Under the pieces are notes generated by a model. It had not been told where the DNA came from. It made no database searches and saw only the letters and a program-made list of their open reading frames with translations. Both the position numbers and the translations under genes were made by a program. DNA of 64,000 nucleotides, taken from Oceanicaulis sp052055585 (GTDB taxonomy: Bacteria; Pseudomonadota; Alphaproteobacteria; Caulobacterales; Maricaulaceae). Below, piece by piece: positions 47,517 to 56,247 of the stretch. The DNA lies in the NCBI RefSeq assembly GCF_052055585.1, contig NZ_CP170485.1, positions 496,001 through 560,000 on the forward strand, written 5' to 3'. Numbering within the stretch: the first letter of the stretch is position 1; each line of letters opens with the position of its first letter.

Positions 47517-47999
47517 ATGATTGAACGCGATGCCTCATTACTCCGGTTTGCCGATCTTGGCGCAGTCCCGCCTGACGCACTCGTCGCGCATATGAATGAT
47601 CCGCGTGTGGCGGCGCATCTGCCCTTGCTGACAGAGCGCTGGGGCATTGATGAGGCGCGCGCCTTCCAGAGCGCCAAGCAACAGCGCTGGCTGGAAGACG
47701 GTCTGGGCCATTGGGCGATCTATTCAGGGCAGCGCTATGTGGGCTGGGGCGGGTTCGAGAAAGAGGGCGAGGTCTGGGATTTCGGCCTGGTGCTGACCGC
47801 GGATGCATTCGGCCTGGGGCGTCAGGTCTTCCTCAAGGCGCTCGACTTTGCCCGCAAGGATGACCGGATCGAGCGGATCAGCCTCCTGCTGGCGCCGTCC
47901 CGCAAGCACCTCTCCGCCCTGACGCGCTATGGCGCGGTCTTTGTGGGTGAGGACGACTATGCCGGCCAACGCTTTCTGAGATACGAGCTCACGCCATGA
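47517..47999 (+). CDS. GNAT (RimJ/RimL-like) acetyltransferase
   Basis: A 160-residue acetyltransferase with the RimJ-like layout: LRFADLG start, HMNDPRVAAHLPL, DFGLVLTADAFGLGRQVFLKALDFA as the acetyl-CoA motif, and HLSALTRYGAVFVGED near the end. Substrate unknown. Its own promoter must lie in the short gap after the nrdB terminator. Confidence 0.85.
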   Translation: MIERDASLLRFADLGAVPPDALVAHMNDPRVAAHLPLLTERWGIDEARAFQSAKQQRWLEDGLGHWAIYSGQRYVGWGGFEKEGEVWDFGLVLTADAFGLGRQVFLKALDFARKDDRIERISLLLAPSRKHLSALTRYGAVFVGEDDYAGQRFLRYELTP

Positions 48000-48000
48000 A

Positions 48001-48029
48001 AAAAGCCCCGGCCGGTGACCGGGGCTTTT
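48001..48029. terminator. bidirectional terminator (acetyltransferase / gcrA)
   Basis: AAAAGCCCCGG (48001-48011) pairs perfectly with CCGGGGCTTTT (48019-48029) around CCGGTGA. The A and T tracts at the ends let it stop transcription from both convergent genes. Confidence 0.92.
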
Positions 48030-48051
48030 GTCTGTCAGGTTTGATCCCCGA

Positions 48052-48612
48052 CTAGAAGTTCACGCGGCGGGCCGCTTGCAGGCTGTCCAGCACGGCCTTG
48101 GCGTCATCGCCGGGTTTGCGCTTGCGCTTGGCTTGCGGCTGGTAGGCCAGCTGGGCGTGGGCTTCGCAATAGGCGTTGCCGACGCCGGAATGGCGGCCGC
48201 AAAAGCGGAATTCGGTATCGGTCGGATCGCCGATCGGCCATTTGCACATGCCTTCGCGCAGGGTCAGCACGGTGGCGTATTCGCCGTTCGGCAGCTTGGC
48301 CGCATCCTTCGGCGCGGTCAGCGGCGCAGATTTGGCTTCTGCAATGACGGCCTTGGGTTTTGCAGGCGCCGCCTGCGGTGCGGCAGCCTTGGCGACTGCG
48401 GGTTTGGCTGCAGCCGGACGGGGCGCGGGGCGCGGCGCCGGACGACGGGCCGGACGCGAGGGCGCAGCGCGGCCGGACAGGCCCAGGCGGTGCACTTTGC
48501 CGATCACGGCGTTACGGGTGACCCCGCCAAGCTGCTTGGCGATCTGGCTGGCGCTCAGGCCATCGGCCCACAGCTTTTTCAGGGTTTCCACACGGTCTTC
48601 GGTCCACGCCAT
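48052..48612 (-). CDS. gcrA: cell-cycle regulator GcrA
   Basis: GcrA binds sigma-70 RNA polymerase and activates promoters carrying GANTC sites methylated by CcrM, driving S-phase genes in Caulobacter. The 186-residue product has the N-terminal DNA-binding homeodomain-like part (WTEDRVETLKKLWADG, ASQIAKQLGGVTRNAVIGKVHRLG), an Ala/Pro/Lys-rich linker (about 50-110) and the C-terminal sigma-binding domain (CKWPIGDP, FRFCGRHS, YCEAHAQLAY). The ATG at 48612, ten bases after GAGGAG, starts the conserved MAWTEDRV. Confidence 0.96.
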   Translation of the reverse strand: MAWTEDRVETLKKLWADGLSASQIAKQLGGVTRNAVIGKVHRLGLSGRAAPSRPARRPAPRPAPRPAAAKPAVAKAAAPQAAPAKPKAVIAEAKSAPLTAPKDAAKLPNGEYATVLTLREGMCKWPIGDPTDTEFRFCGRHSGVGNAYCEAHAQLAYQPQAKRKRKPGDDAKAVLDSLQAARRVNF

Positions 48613-48639
48613 GGCGGTGCGCTCCTCGCCCAATTAAGC

Positions 48640-48765
48640 TCATCCACATATCCTACACCTAGTGATAGGGTCATTGCGTTGCCCTATATCTTGGGTGTGA
48701 ACACGAGATACAGTATCTGCTGAGGCGCTAGGCACAAGATGCCGACTCGAATCGCCCGTGGATAA
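48640..48765. promoter_or_regulatory. gcrA upstream region: DnaA-box-like and GANTC sites
   Basis: Between gcrA and the divergent permease gene: TCATCCACA (48640-48648) and CGTGGATAA (48757-48765, reverse complement TTATCCACG) each differ from the DnaA box TTATCCACA by one base. GACTC (48744-48748) and GAATC (48749-48753) are two abutting CcrM sites. DnaA activation of gcrA is established in Caulobacter; action of these sites here is inference. Confidence 0.5.
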
Positions 48766-48844
48766 CTTCTTACGCATTGCATGGCCTCAACAGGCCGCGA
48801 CCGGCGTGCTAGATGCGCGTACAGAGCCTTAAGGGGAGTCGCTC

Positions 48845-49681
48845 ATGTCAGATCAAGCCGCCTCGGCGCCGCAATCCACAGCTGTTTCGGATATCCCCCA
48901 GCCCAGGCCTCTGGGGGCGGTGAACTGGCTGGGTCTGTGGACCCTGTACAAGAAGGAGGTGCGCCGCTTCCTGAAGGTGAGCTTCCAGACCGTACTGGCG
49001 CCGGTGGCGACCACCTTGCTGTACATGATCGTGTTTTCGCTCGCGATCGGATCGCGCCGGGGCGAGGTGATGGGCGTGGATTTCACCGCCTTCGTCGCGC
49101 CGGGCCTGATCATGCTGGGCATGCTCAACAACAGCTTCGCGAACTCGTCCTCCTCGCTGATCGTCGCGAAGGTGCAGGGCAATACGGTTGACTTCCTGAT
49201 GCCGCCGCTCTCGCCAGGCGAGCTCGCCGCCGCCTTTATCGGCGGGGCGGTGACGCGCGGCGTGATTGTCGGCGCAGCCACGGCGCTGGCGGTGGCGCCT
49301 TTCGTGGACGTCTCCATCAGCCATTTGTGGGCGATGCTTTATTTCGGCCTGTCGGCGGCGGCGATGATGTCGATGATCGGGCTGATTGCGGGGCTGTGGG
49401 CGGAGAAGTTCGACCATCTGGCGGTCATCACCAACTTCATCATCATGCCGCTGGCCTTCCTGTCGGGCACCTTCTACTCGGTCGAGATCCTGCCCGAGCC
49501 GTTCTACACGATCAGCCATGTGAACCCGGTCTTCTTCATGATCGACGGCTTCCGCTATGGCTTTATCGGGGCGCATGACAGTCCGCTTCTGATCGGCGGG
49601 CTTGTTGTTCTGGCGATCAATGCCGCGCTTCTGGTCGCGTCCTACCTGCTTCTGCGCTCAGGCTGGCGCTTGAAGAGCTGA
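48845..49681 (+). CDS. ABC-2 type transporter permease
   Basis: A 278-residue inner-membrane permease of the ABC-2 family (YadH-like). LYKKEVRRFLKVSFQTVLAP begins the domain, MLGMLNNSFANSSSSLIVAK and FLSGTFYSVEILPEPFYTISHVNPVFFMIDGFRYGF are typical YadH motifs. Six helices are expected. The ATP-binding partner (YadG-like) is not adjacent, which is unusual; it may be encoded elsewhere. The substrate is unknown. Confidence 0.9.
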   Translation: MSDQAASAPQSTAVSDIPQPRPLGAVNWLGLWTLYKKEVRRFLKVSFQTVLAPVATTLLYMIVFSLAIGSRRGEVMGVDFTAFVAPGLIMLGMLNNSFANSSSSLIVAKVQGNTVDFLMPPLSPGELAAAFIGGAVTRGVIVGAATALAVAPFVDVSISHLWAMLYFGLSAAAMMSMIGLIAGLWAEKFDHLAVITNFIIMPLAFLSGTFYSVEILPEPFYTISHVNPVFFMIDGFRYGFIGAHDSPLLIGGLVVLAINAALLVASYLLLRSGWRLKS

Positions 49682-49745
49682 CGCGTCTGGTCCTAGATCA
49701 CCCACTCATAGTTTTCTTATCCCCTTTCCACCCAGGGAGCCTTTC

Positions 49746-50930
49746 ATGCCGAAGCCGTTGATGGACACCTATTCGCCGCCCAATCTCGATTTCGAGCGTG
49801 GCGAAGGCGCTTATCTGATCGAGAAGAGCGGCGAGAAATATCTCGACTTCATCTCCGGCATCGCCGTGAATGCGCTGGGCCATTGCCACCCCAAAGCCGT
49901 GGCGGCGCTCAAGGAGCAGTCCGAAAAGCTGTGGCACACCTCCAACATGTTCCGCGTGCCGGGGCAGCTGGAGCTGGCGGACAAGTATTGCCGTGACAGC
50001 TTTGCGGACCGGGTGTTCTTCACCAACTCCGGCACCGAGGCGATCGAATGCGCACTGAAATCGGCGCGGCACTATCATTTCGCCAATGGCCGCCCCGACA
50101 AGTATCGCATCATCACCTTCACCGGCGCGTTCCACGGTCGGACCTATGGCGGCATCAATGCGGGCGGCAATCCGAAATATCTCGAGGGCTTCGGCCCGGC
50201 GATGGAAGGGTTCGACCAGGTCGAATTCGGTGACTTTGAAGCGGTGAAAGCGGCCGTGACCGAAGAAACCGCCGCCATCCTGATCGAGCCGGTTCAGGGC
50301 GAGGGCGGCGTTCGTGCGGTTCCCGATACCTTCCTGCGGGGCCTGCGCGAGCTGTGCGACGCCCACGGCATGTTGCTGATCTATGACGAAGTGCAGTGCG
50401 GCGCAGGCCGGACCGGTAAGGTCTGGGCGCATGAATGGGCCGAGAACGCCAAGCCGGACATTATGGCTGTGGCCAAGGGTGTCGGCGGCGGCTTCCCCAT
50501 GGGCGCCTGCCTGACCACCGAAGCGGCGGGCGCACACATGGTGATGGGCACGCACGGATCGACCTTCGGCGGCAACCCGCTGGCCATGGCGGTCGGCAAT
50601 GTCGTCTATGACGAGATTTCGCGCCCGGGTTTCATGGATGAGGTCAATGCGATCTCCAACAAGCTGCGTCAGGCGCTGTCAGGTCTTGTGGATGCACATT
50701 CCGACAAGGTTGAAGAGCTGCGGGGCCGTGGACTGCTGATCGGACTGAAGCTCAAGGACGCCTATGGCAACCGTACGCTTGTCGGCAAGGCGCGCGATCA
50801 CCATCTTCTCATGGGCGCGGCCGGAGACAATGTTGCTCGTATGGCTCCGCCGCTGATCATCACCGAAGATCATGTGCGTGAAGCAGTCAGCGCCCTCGAC
50901 AAGGCGCTTGGCGAGCTGCAGCCTGAGTAA
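49746..50930 (+). CDS. argD: acetylornithine aminotransferase
   Basis: ArgD is a PLP enzyme forming N-acetylornithine from N-acetylglutamate semialdehyde; it often doubles as succinyl-DAP aminotransferase. The 394-residue product has NSGTEAIECALK, AFHGRTYGG, LIYDEVQCGAGRTGK and the PLP-binding Lys244 (AVAKGVGGGFPMGA). The next gene is hslO; in many alphaproteobacteria argF sits between argD and hslO, but only 26 bases separate the two here. RBS AGGGAGCC precedes the ATG. Confidence 0.96.
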   Translation: MPKPLMDTYSPPNLDFERGEGAYLIEKSGEKYLDFISGIAVNALGHCHPKAVAALKEQSEKLWHTSNMFRVPGQLELADKYCRDSFADRVFFTNSGTEAIECALKSARHYHFANGRPDKYRIITFTGAFHGRTYGGINAGGNPKYLEGFGPAMEGFDQVEFGDFEAVKAAVTEETAAILIEPVQGEGGVRAVPDTFLRGLRELCDAHGMLLIYDEVQCGAGRTGKVWAHEWAENAKPDIMAVAKGVGGGFPMGACLTTEAAGAHMVMGTHGSTFGGNPLAMAVGNVVYDEISRPGFMDEVNAISNKLRQALSGLVDAHSDKVEELRGRGLLIGLKLKDAYGNRTLVGKARDHHLLMGAAGDNVARMAPPLIITEDHVREAVSALDKALGELQPE

Positions 50931-50956
50931 CAGACAAGCGGAACGAGACGGAACGT

Positions 50957-51940
50957 ATGACCGATAGCATTTCTACTTCTGGTCCCGACGAACTGGGCGC
51001 CGGCGACAACATCGTTCTTACGTTCCAGCTTGAAGGGTTAAGCGTGCGAGGGCGCTTTGTTCGTCTCGGTGAGACGATCAATCAGATCCTGTCCTCGCAC
51101 GACTATCCCCCTTCCGTGTCCCGCCTGGTGGGTGAATGCGCCCTGGTGGCCATTCTGATCGGGGATTCCCTGAAGTTCGATGGCCGCCTGATCGTTCAGG
51201 CTAGCGGTCCGGGCTCTCAGGGCCAGAACATTGAAGGCAGCGGTGCGGTCGGTTTCGTGGTGGCGGACTTCGTGCCGGGCCGCGGCGTGCGCGCCTATGC
51301 CAAGTATGATGCTGATCGCGTGCAGGCGCTTGAAGCCCAGGCGGATGGCCCGTTAGGTCCGCTCGACCTTCTGGGCAAGGGTCATTTCGTCATGACGATC
51401 GATCCCGGCGAGGGGATGGAGCGCTATCAGGGCGTGACTGCGATCGAGGGTGAAACCCTGGCCGCCAGCGCCGAGCATTATTTCGCCCAGTCCGAGCAGG
51501 TGCCGACGCGTTTGCGACTGGCTGTCGGCCAGCAAGTACTGGATGGCGGTGAAACGGTCTGGCGCGCTGGCGGCGCGCTGATCCAGAAGCTGGCGGGTGA
51601 TGACAGCCGTCCTTCCGACGCAGCTGACTTCGAGCATGCGCTGGCGCTGTTCAACACCGTCGAGGATGACGAGCTGATTGATCCCGAGCTGACGGCGGGG
51701 CGCGTGCTCTATCGTCTGTTCCACGAGGATGGCGTCCGGGTGCAGGCTGAGCGTGAAGTCCTGCGCTATTGCACGTGCAACCGGGAGCGTCTGGCTGAAT
51801 TGCTGGCCCGATTCCCGGCCGACGACCGCGAGCACATGGCCAAGGATGACGGCTCCATCGCGATGACCTGTGAATACTGCAAGAGCGAGTGGAAGTTCAC
51901 CGCGGGCGAGATCGACGCTGCAGCCAGTGCGAATGATTGA
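50957..51940 (+). CDS. hslO: redox-regulated chaperone Hsp33
   Basis: Hsp33 is activated by oxidative stress when its zinc-binding cysteines form disulfides. The 327-residue product has the N-terminal substrate-binding domain and the C-terminal redox switch: Cys272-x-Cys274 (YCTCN) and Cys305-x-x-Cys308 (TCEYC). It starts 26 bases after argD; its stop overlaps the GrpB gene start by one base (TGATG). Confidence 0.96.
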   Translation: MTDSISTSGPDELGAGDNIVLTFQLEGLSVRGRFVRLGETINQILSSHDYPPSVSRLVGECALVAILIGDSLKFDGRLIVQASGPGSQGQNIEGSGAVGFVVADFVPGRGVRAYAKYDADRVQALEAQADGPLGPLDLLGKGHFVMTIDPGEGMERYQGVTAIEGETLAASAEHYFAQSEQVPTRLRLAVGQQVLDGGETVWRAGGALIQKLAGDDSRPSDAADFEHALALFNTVEDDELIDPELTAGRVLYRLFHEDGVRVQAEREVLRYCTCNRERLAELLARFPADDREHMAKDDGSIAMTCEYCKSEWKFTAGEIDAAASAND

Positions 51941-52437
51941 TGAGCGATGACGCCGCGGTCTTTCAGCTAAGTCCCGATCCCGACGACGCGCGTCGCCGGG
52001 CTCAGGCGGCGTTCGAGACCTGGCGGCGTCAGCATGGTCGCCAGCTTCCGCGTTCGGCCGAAGTCGAGCATGTCGGCGCAACCTCTATCGAGGGCTGTGA
52101 AACCACTGGCGACCTCGACATCGCCGTGCGTGTTCCCGAAGACGATTTCAGTGCGGCCCGCGACTATCTCGACCGGACGCACAAGCCCAATCCGCGTACC
52201 GCCCGTCGCAAGGGTTTCGCGGTCTTTCAGGCTCCCGGCTATGCGCTTGATGTCAGCGTTCAGCTGGTTGTGACGGGCGATGAGCTTGACCGTCTGACGG
52301 ACTTCCGCGACGCCTTGCTGGCGGACCGATCGCTTCTGGCGCGCTACAATGCGCTCAAGCGCGCCTATCGGGGACGCGAAATGGCGCGTTACCGTGAGGC
52401 CAAGGCGGCGTTTGTCAGAACGGTTCTGGGCGGCTGA
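51940..52437 (+). CDS. GrpB/UPF0157 nucleotidyltransferase-fold protein
   Basis: A 165-residue protein of the GrpB (UPF0157) family, related to DNA polymerase beta-like nucleotidyltransferases. VEHVGATSIEGCETTGDLDIAV is the family signature (EHVGSTAVPG...KPxIDI). It lacks other obvious domains. Start at the ATG at 51940, overlapping the hslO stop; a TTG one codon earlier is less likely. Confidence 0.85.
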   Translation: MSDDAAVFQLSPDPDDARRRAQAAFETWRRQHGRQLPRSAEVEHVGATSIEGCETTGDLDIAVRVPEDDFSAARDYLDRTHKPNPRTARRKGFAVFQAPGYALDVSVQLVVTGDELDRLTDFRDALLADRSLLARYNALKRAYRGREMARYREAKAAFVRTVLGG

Positions 52438-52629
52438 ACTTGAAGACGAGATTTAGCGCTCCGGGATGCACGCTTGGTGTGGACATCAGCCGCATTGGGG
52501 TTCATCAATGCGCCCTCTTTCGCCAGAGCGGCGAAACGGGTCCGAACAGCCTCGCCAATCAGACATCGCCACGCGATAAGGCTGTCGGTCCGTTCGGGTT
52601 AAACGCCTTGGCTGATAACGAGTTTGCGT

Positions 52630-53448
52630 GTGTCTGAGCCCTATCGTTACCGATCCGATTCCAATCCCGTCGCGGATGCCTGGTTCGACATCGTTGAGGG
52701 GCTGAGGCGTCATCCCTTGTGGGTCCGTCTGGGCCTGCAGGAAGTGAACCAGCTCTATCGCGGCTCCATGCTGGGCGCGATCTGGATCATTGTCTCCTTT
52801 CTCGTTTTCGGCGCGGCGCTGATCTGGTTCTTCGGCGCGATCAGCGATAGCGACGCCAACTGGTTTGCAGCCTATCTGCTGCTGGGCTTCTGGGTCTTCC
52901 AGTTCGCCTCGGTGTCCATCACCTCGGCGAGCACGGTCTTCATGGCGGCGGAGGGCTGGCTTCAGTCCCAGCGGCTGCCCTTGACCTTGTTTGTGTACAA
53001 GCTGGTCTTCCGGAACGTCTTCAATTTGATCCTGACCGGCGTCGCGGTGGTGATCGCGATGATCTATCTGCGCCACCCGATGACCTGGCAGGCCCTGTGG
53101 GCCATCCCGGGCGTCTTGCTGCTGATCTATAACGCCGTCTGGAGCACCTTGCTGATCGGTCTGATCACCACGCGCATCCGGGACCTTCAGCACATCATTT
53201 CCACCATCATGCGCTTCGCCTTCTTCGTGACGCCCGTCCTGTGGGAGATCGACAGCCTGGGCGATCGCGGGGCTGTGGCGCACTTCAACCCGCTGACCCA
53301 TTACATCGCGATCATCCGTGATCCCTTGCTGGGAGATCCCATCTCGAGCATGCACTGGTGGGTGGTGTTGACGATTACGGTGATCGGTTCGATTGGCACC
53401 TTCTTCGCTTTCGCCCGTTTCCGCAGAAGCCTGATCTTTTGGTTGTGA
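52630..53448 (+). CDS. polysaccharide ABC export permease (Wzm-like)
   Basis: A 272-residue six-helix ABC-2 permease of the polysaccharide exporter group. It opens with an amphipathic N-terminal segment (LWVRLGLQEVNQLYRGSMLGAIW, with the conserved Arg-Gly-x-x-Gly pattern), then LLGFWVFQFAS, GLITTRIRDLQHI and FVTPVLWE, all typical of Wzm/TagG/KpsM proteins. It precedes the matching ATPase by 4 bases. The start is GTG at 52630 or TTG at 52624; no ATG is in position. Confidence 0.9.
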   Translation: MSEPYRYRSDSNPVADAWFDIVEGLRRHPLWVRLGLQEVNQLYRGSMLGAIWIIVSFLVFGAALIWFFGAISDSDANWFAAYLLLGFWVFQFASVSITSASTVFMAAEGWLQSQRLPLTLFVYKLVFRNVFNLILTGVAVVIAMIYLRHPMTWQALWAIPGVLLLIYNAVWSTLLIGLITTRIRDLQHIISTIMRFAFFVTPVLWEIDSLGDRGAVAHFNPLTHYIAIIRDPLLGDPISSMHWWVVLTITVIGSIGTFFAFARFRRSLIFWL

Positions 53449-53452
53449 TGAG

Positions 53453-54199
53453 ATGAGCCGGGTCATTCTGAGAAATGTCGACGTCACCTTCACGGCGCGT
53501 CGCGTCAAGTCCCGCAAGGGACCTGACCAGACCCCGGAGGGGGAGCGCGTCTCTGGTGGGCTGATCGAGCGCGAAGGCGGCAATCTGAATGTGCACGCCC
53601 TGCGCAAGCTGTCCCTCGTTCTCAAGCCGGGTGATCGGCTGGGCGTTGTTGGACGCAATGGTGCGGGCAAGACCACGCTCCTGCGCACCATTGCAGGCAT
53701 CTATCCGCCGCGCTCGGGCACGGTCGCGGTGGAGGGCAAGATCGCCACCATGTTCAATATCGGCCTCGGTATGAGCATGGATGACACCGGATATGAGAAC
53801 ATCCGGATCGCGGGCATTGTGGCGGGCAAATCCCATAAAGAGATCGAGGCGATGATTGATGATATCGCCGCCTTCACCGGGCTGGGCGATTACCTCGATC
53901 TGCCGATCCGCACCTATTCACAGGGCATGGCCATGCGGTTGAAGTTCGCATGCGCGACCGCCTTTGACGCTGACATCCTGCTGTTTGACGAATGGCTGGG
54001 CGCCGGTGACGCTGCGTTTCAGTCCAAGGCGAAAGCGCGCATGGGCGAGATGGTGGAAAGCGCCGGCATTGTCGTTCTGGCGACCCACAATCCCGAGCTG
54101 ATGCGCACGGTGTGCAACAAGGCCATTGGCATGGTCGAGGGCCGGATCGTCATTCGCGGCAGCGTGGATGACGTGCTTCAGGCCTTCAAGGACGGCTAG
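53453..54199 (+). CDS. polysaccharide ABC export ATPase (Wzt/TagH-like)
   Basis: A 248-residue ATPase that powers the Wzm-like permease. Walker A is GRNGAGKTT, the signature is YSQGMAMRLKF, Walker B is ILLFDEWLGAGD with the polysaccharide-exporter DEWLxxGD variant, and the switch His is ATHNPEL. There is no C-terminal carbohydrate-binding domain of the long Wzt type. An N-terminal insertion (about residues 14-42) precedes the first Walker motif. Its stop overlaps the convergent trkH stop in CTAG. Confidence 0.94.
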   Translation: MSRVILRNVDVTFTARRVKSRKGPDQTPEGERVSGGLIEREGGNLNVHALRKLSLVLKPGDRLGVVGRNGAGKTTLLRTIAGIYPPRSGTVAVEGKIATMFNIGLGMSMDDTGYENIRIAGIVAGKSHKEIEAMIDDIAAFTGLGDYLDLPIRTYSQGMAMRLKFACATAFDADILLFDEWLGAGDAAFQSKAKARMGEMVESAGIVVLATHNPELMRTVCNKAIGMVEGRIVIRGSVDDVLQAFKDG

Positions 54200-55653
54200 C
54201 CGCGCCAGAAGCGAGGCGCCATCAGCACGAAGATCACCATGATCTCGAGCCGACCGATGATCATATTCGCGGTCATCACCCATTTCGCCTGGGCGGGCAG
54301 GGCCTGAAACGAGCCGGCCGGGCCGATAATGTCGCCCAGCCCCGGGCCTACATTCGCAAGCGTCGTGGCGGCGCCGGTCACCGCCGTCACCGGATCAAGC
54401 CCGATCAGGCTGAGGATCGACGCGCTGACCCCGAAGGTCAGGAAGAACAGGAAGAAAAAGCCCAGCACCGAGCGCACGGTTTCGTCCGGGACGGTCTGGT
54501 TGCGATAGCGGATCGGCTTGACCGCGTTGGGGCGGGCGTATTGCGCGATATAGGCGTTCATCGCCGAAGCTGCGATCTGATAGCGGAAGATCTTCACCGA
54601 ACAGCTGGTAGAGCCCGCGCAGCCGCCAATGAACATCAGGACGAAGAAGATGCCGGCCGCCCCGCCGCCCCAGAGCCAGAAATCGGTCACCGCATAGCCC
54701 GTGCCGGTGAGCACCGAGACCGAATTCACCGCCGCCAGGCGCCAGGCGGGGAGATGGGTGTGATCGTGGGGGTCATGGATCACCAGCCAGATGGTCAGCA
54801 GAACCGTGGCGGTCAGGGCGACCATCAGGAAGGCGCGCGCCTGCGGGTCAAAGATCAGAAGGTCCGGGCGTCCCTGGGCAGCGCGCAGGAACAGGACGAA
54901 GGGCAGGCCCGCCAGCACCATGAAAACCAGCGCCACGATGTCCGCCCCGCCATCGGAAAACGCGCCGATCGAGCTGTCATGGGTGGAAAAGCCGCCGGTC
55001 GCCACAGTGGTCATGGCGTGGTTGATGGCTTCAAAGGGCGTCATCTCCGCGCCCAGATAGGCGATGAAGCACAAGAAGGTCAGCACCAGATAGACAATCC
55101 CGACCGCAGCGGCGATCTGTCCGGCGCGGGGCAGGGCCTTTTCAGACTTGTCCGAGCTTTCAAGGCGGAAAAGCTGCATGCCGCCAATGCCCAGCAAGGG
55201 CCAGATCGCCATGGCGGTGACGATGATCCCCACGCCGCCAATCCACTGCAGGATGGAGCGCCAGAGCAGGATCCCGGCGGGCAGGTCCTGAAGGCCGGTC
55301 AGCACGGTGGCGCCGGTGGTGGTGATCCCGGAGGTGGCCTCGAACAGGGCATCCGTCCAGCTGATATCAAGCCCTGAGAGCTTGAGCGGGATGGCGGCTG
55401 CGATCGACAGCACGATCCACGCCCCGCCTGTCAGAAGGATGGCGCCGCGCGCCGACAAGTCCTTGGTGGCGCCTCGGCCCATCAACGTCATGATGCCGCC
55501 CAGAGCCAGACCCAGCCCGCCCGCGCCGAAAAAGGCGTGCGCCGCCTGGGCGTCGTCATGCAGGTCCGCAATCGCCGGCGCAAACATGGCGGCGGACAGG
55601 CTGGCGAGCATGACGCCCAGCACGAACAGAACGGTGCGACCGGATGCGCTCAA
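54196..55653 (-). CDS. trkH: potassium uptake channel subunit TrkH
   Basis: TrkH forms the K+ channel gated by TrkA. The 485-residue product has the four P-loop repeats with filter glycines: TSGITTTGATVL, TTVATGGFSTHD, VLTGTGYAVTD and TTLANVGPGLGD. The helices between are typical. The start is TTG at 55653 with GAGGCATCCC ahead; no ATG is in a suitable position. trkA is not in the window. Confidence 0.95.
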   Translation of the reverse strand: MSASGRTVLFVLGVMLASLSAAMFAPAIADLHDDAQAAHAFFGAGGLGLALGGIMTLMGRGATKDLSARGAILLTGGAWIVLSIAAAIPLKLSGLDISWTDALFEATSGITTTGATVLTGLQDLPAGILLWRSILQWIGGVGIIVTAMAIWPLLGIGGMQLFRLESSDKSEKALPRAGQIAAAVGIVYLVLTFLCFIAYLGAEMTPFEAINHAMTTVATGGFSTHDSSIGAFSDGGADIVALVFMVLAGLPFVLFLRAAQGRPDLLIFDPQARAFLMVALTATVLLTIWLVIHDPHDHTHLPAWRLAAVNSVSVLTGTGYAVTDFWLWGGGAAGIFFVLMFIGGCAGSTSCSVKIFRYQIAASAMNAYIAQYARPNAVKPIRYRNQTVPDETVRSVLGFFFLFFLTFGVSASILSLIGLDPVTAVTGAATTLANVGPGLGDIIGPAGSFQALPAQAKWVMTANMIIGRLEIMVIFVLMAPRFWRG

Positions 55654-55672
55654 GGGATGCCTCGTCGCCGCA

Positions 55673-56065
55673 CTAGTGCAGGGTCACGGTGTTGTAGGGG
55701 GAATCGAGCGCGAAGCCGGGGATCAGCGCCTCGAACTTCTCGCCGCTTTCGGTGCGCATGGCGTAGCTGCCGCGCATGAAGCCTGACGGCGTGCGCAGCG
55801 GCGCCCCCGAGGTATAGGCGAACACTTCGCCCGGTTCGATATGGGGCTGTTCGCCCACCACGCCGGGCCCCTGTACGATCTCGGTCTGGTTGAACGCGTC
55901 GGTGATGCGCCATTCCCGGCTCATCAGCTGCACGCTCTCAGCGCCCTGGTTCTCGATCTCGATGGTATAGGACCAGACATAGCGGCCTTCATCAGGCTCG
56001 GACTCATCCTCGCGGAAAGCCGGACGCACGCGGATCATGATGTTCCGGGTGACTTCTTCGTACAT
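55673..56065 (-). CDS. apaG: ApaG (DUF525) protein
   Basis: A 130-residue ApaG protein, a fibronectin-III-like beta sandwich of uncertain role (associated with Co2+ resistance and folding control in enterics). RYVWSYTIEIENQGAESVQLMSREWRITDA, GPGVVGEQPHIEPGEVFAYTSG and the GFMRGSY turn are diagnostic. The ATG at 56065 follows GGAAGG; earlier ATGs in frame are not conserved. It is upstream of trkH with 20 bases between. Confidence 0.94.
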   Translation of the reverse strand: MYEEVTRNIMIRVRPAFREDESEPDEGRYVWSYTIEIENQGAESVQLMSREWRITDAFNQTEIVQGPGVVGEQPHIEPGEVFAYTSGAPLRTPSGFMRGSYAMRTESGEKFEALIPGFALDSPYNTVTLH

Positions 56066-56247
56066 GGTCGGCCTTCCTTGTGAGCTCGCAAGCATCAGAC
56101 CCAGATAGACGCCCGGGCTCAAGCAAAATAGTGCCCGGACGCAGCCACGCGCTTGTGCGACAGTGCCGCTTGCTGGACAAGGCCGGGTTCAAGCGCGGAC
56201 ACTCTGGGCGCTGAAATGATTCTGTTCGCCAGCCGGATTTAGACCCG

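Noticed and set aside
52440..52637. 65-codon frame between GrpB and the Wzm-like gene
   Set aside because: No ribosome-binding site or recognisable features; it runs into the start of the permease gene in a different frame.
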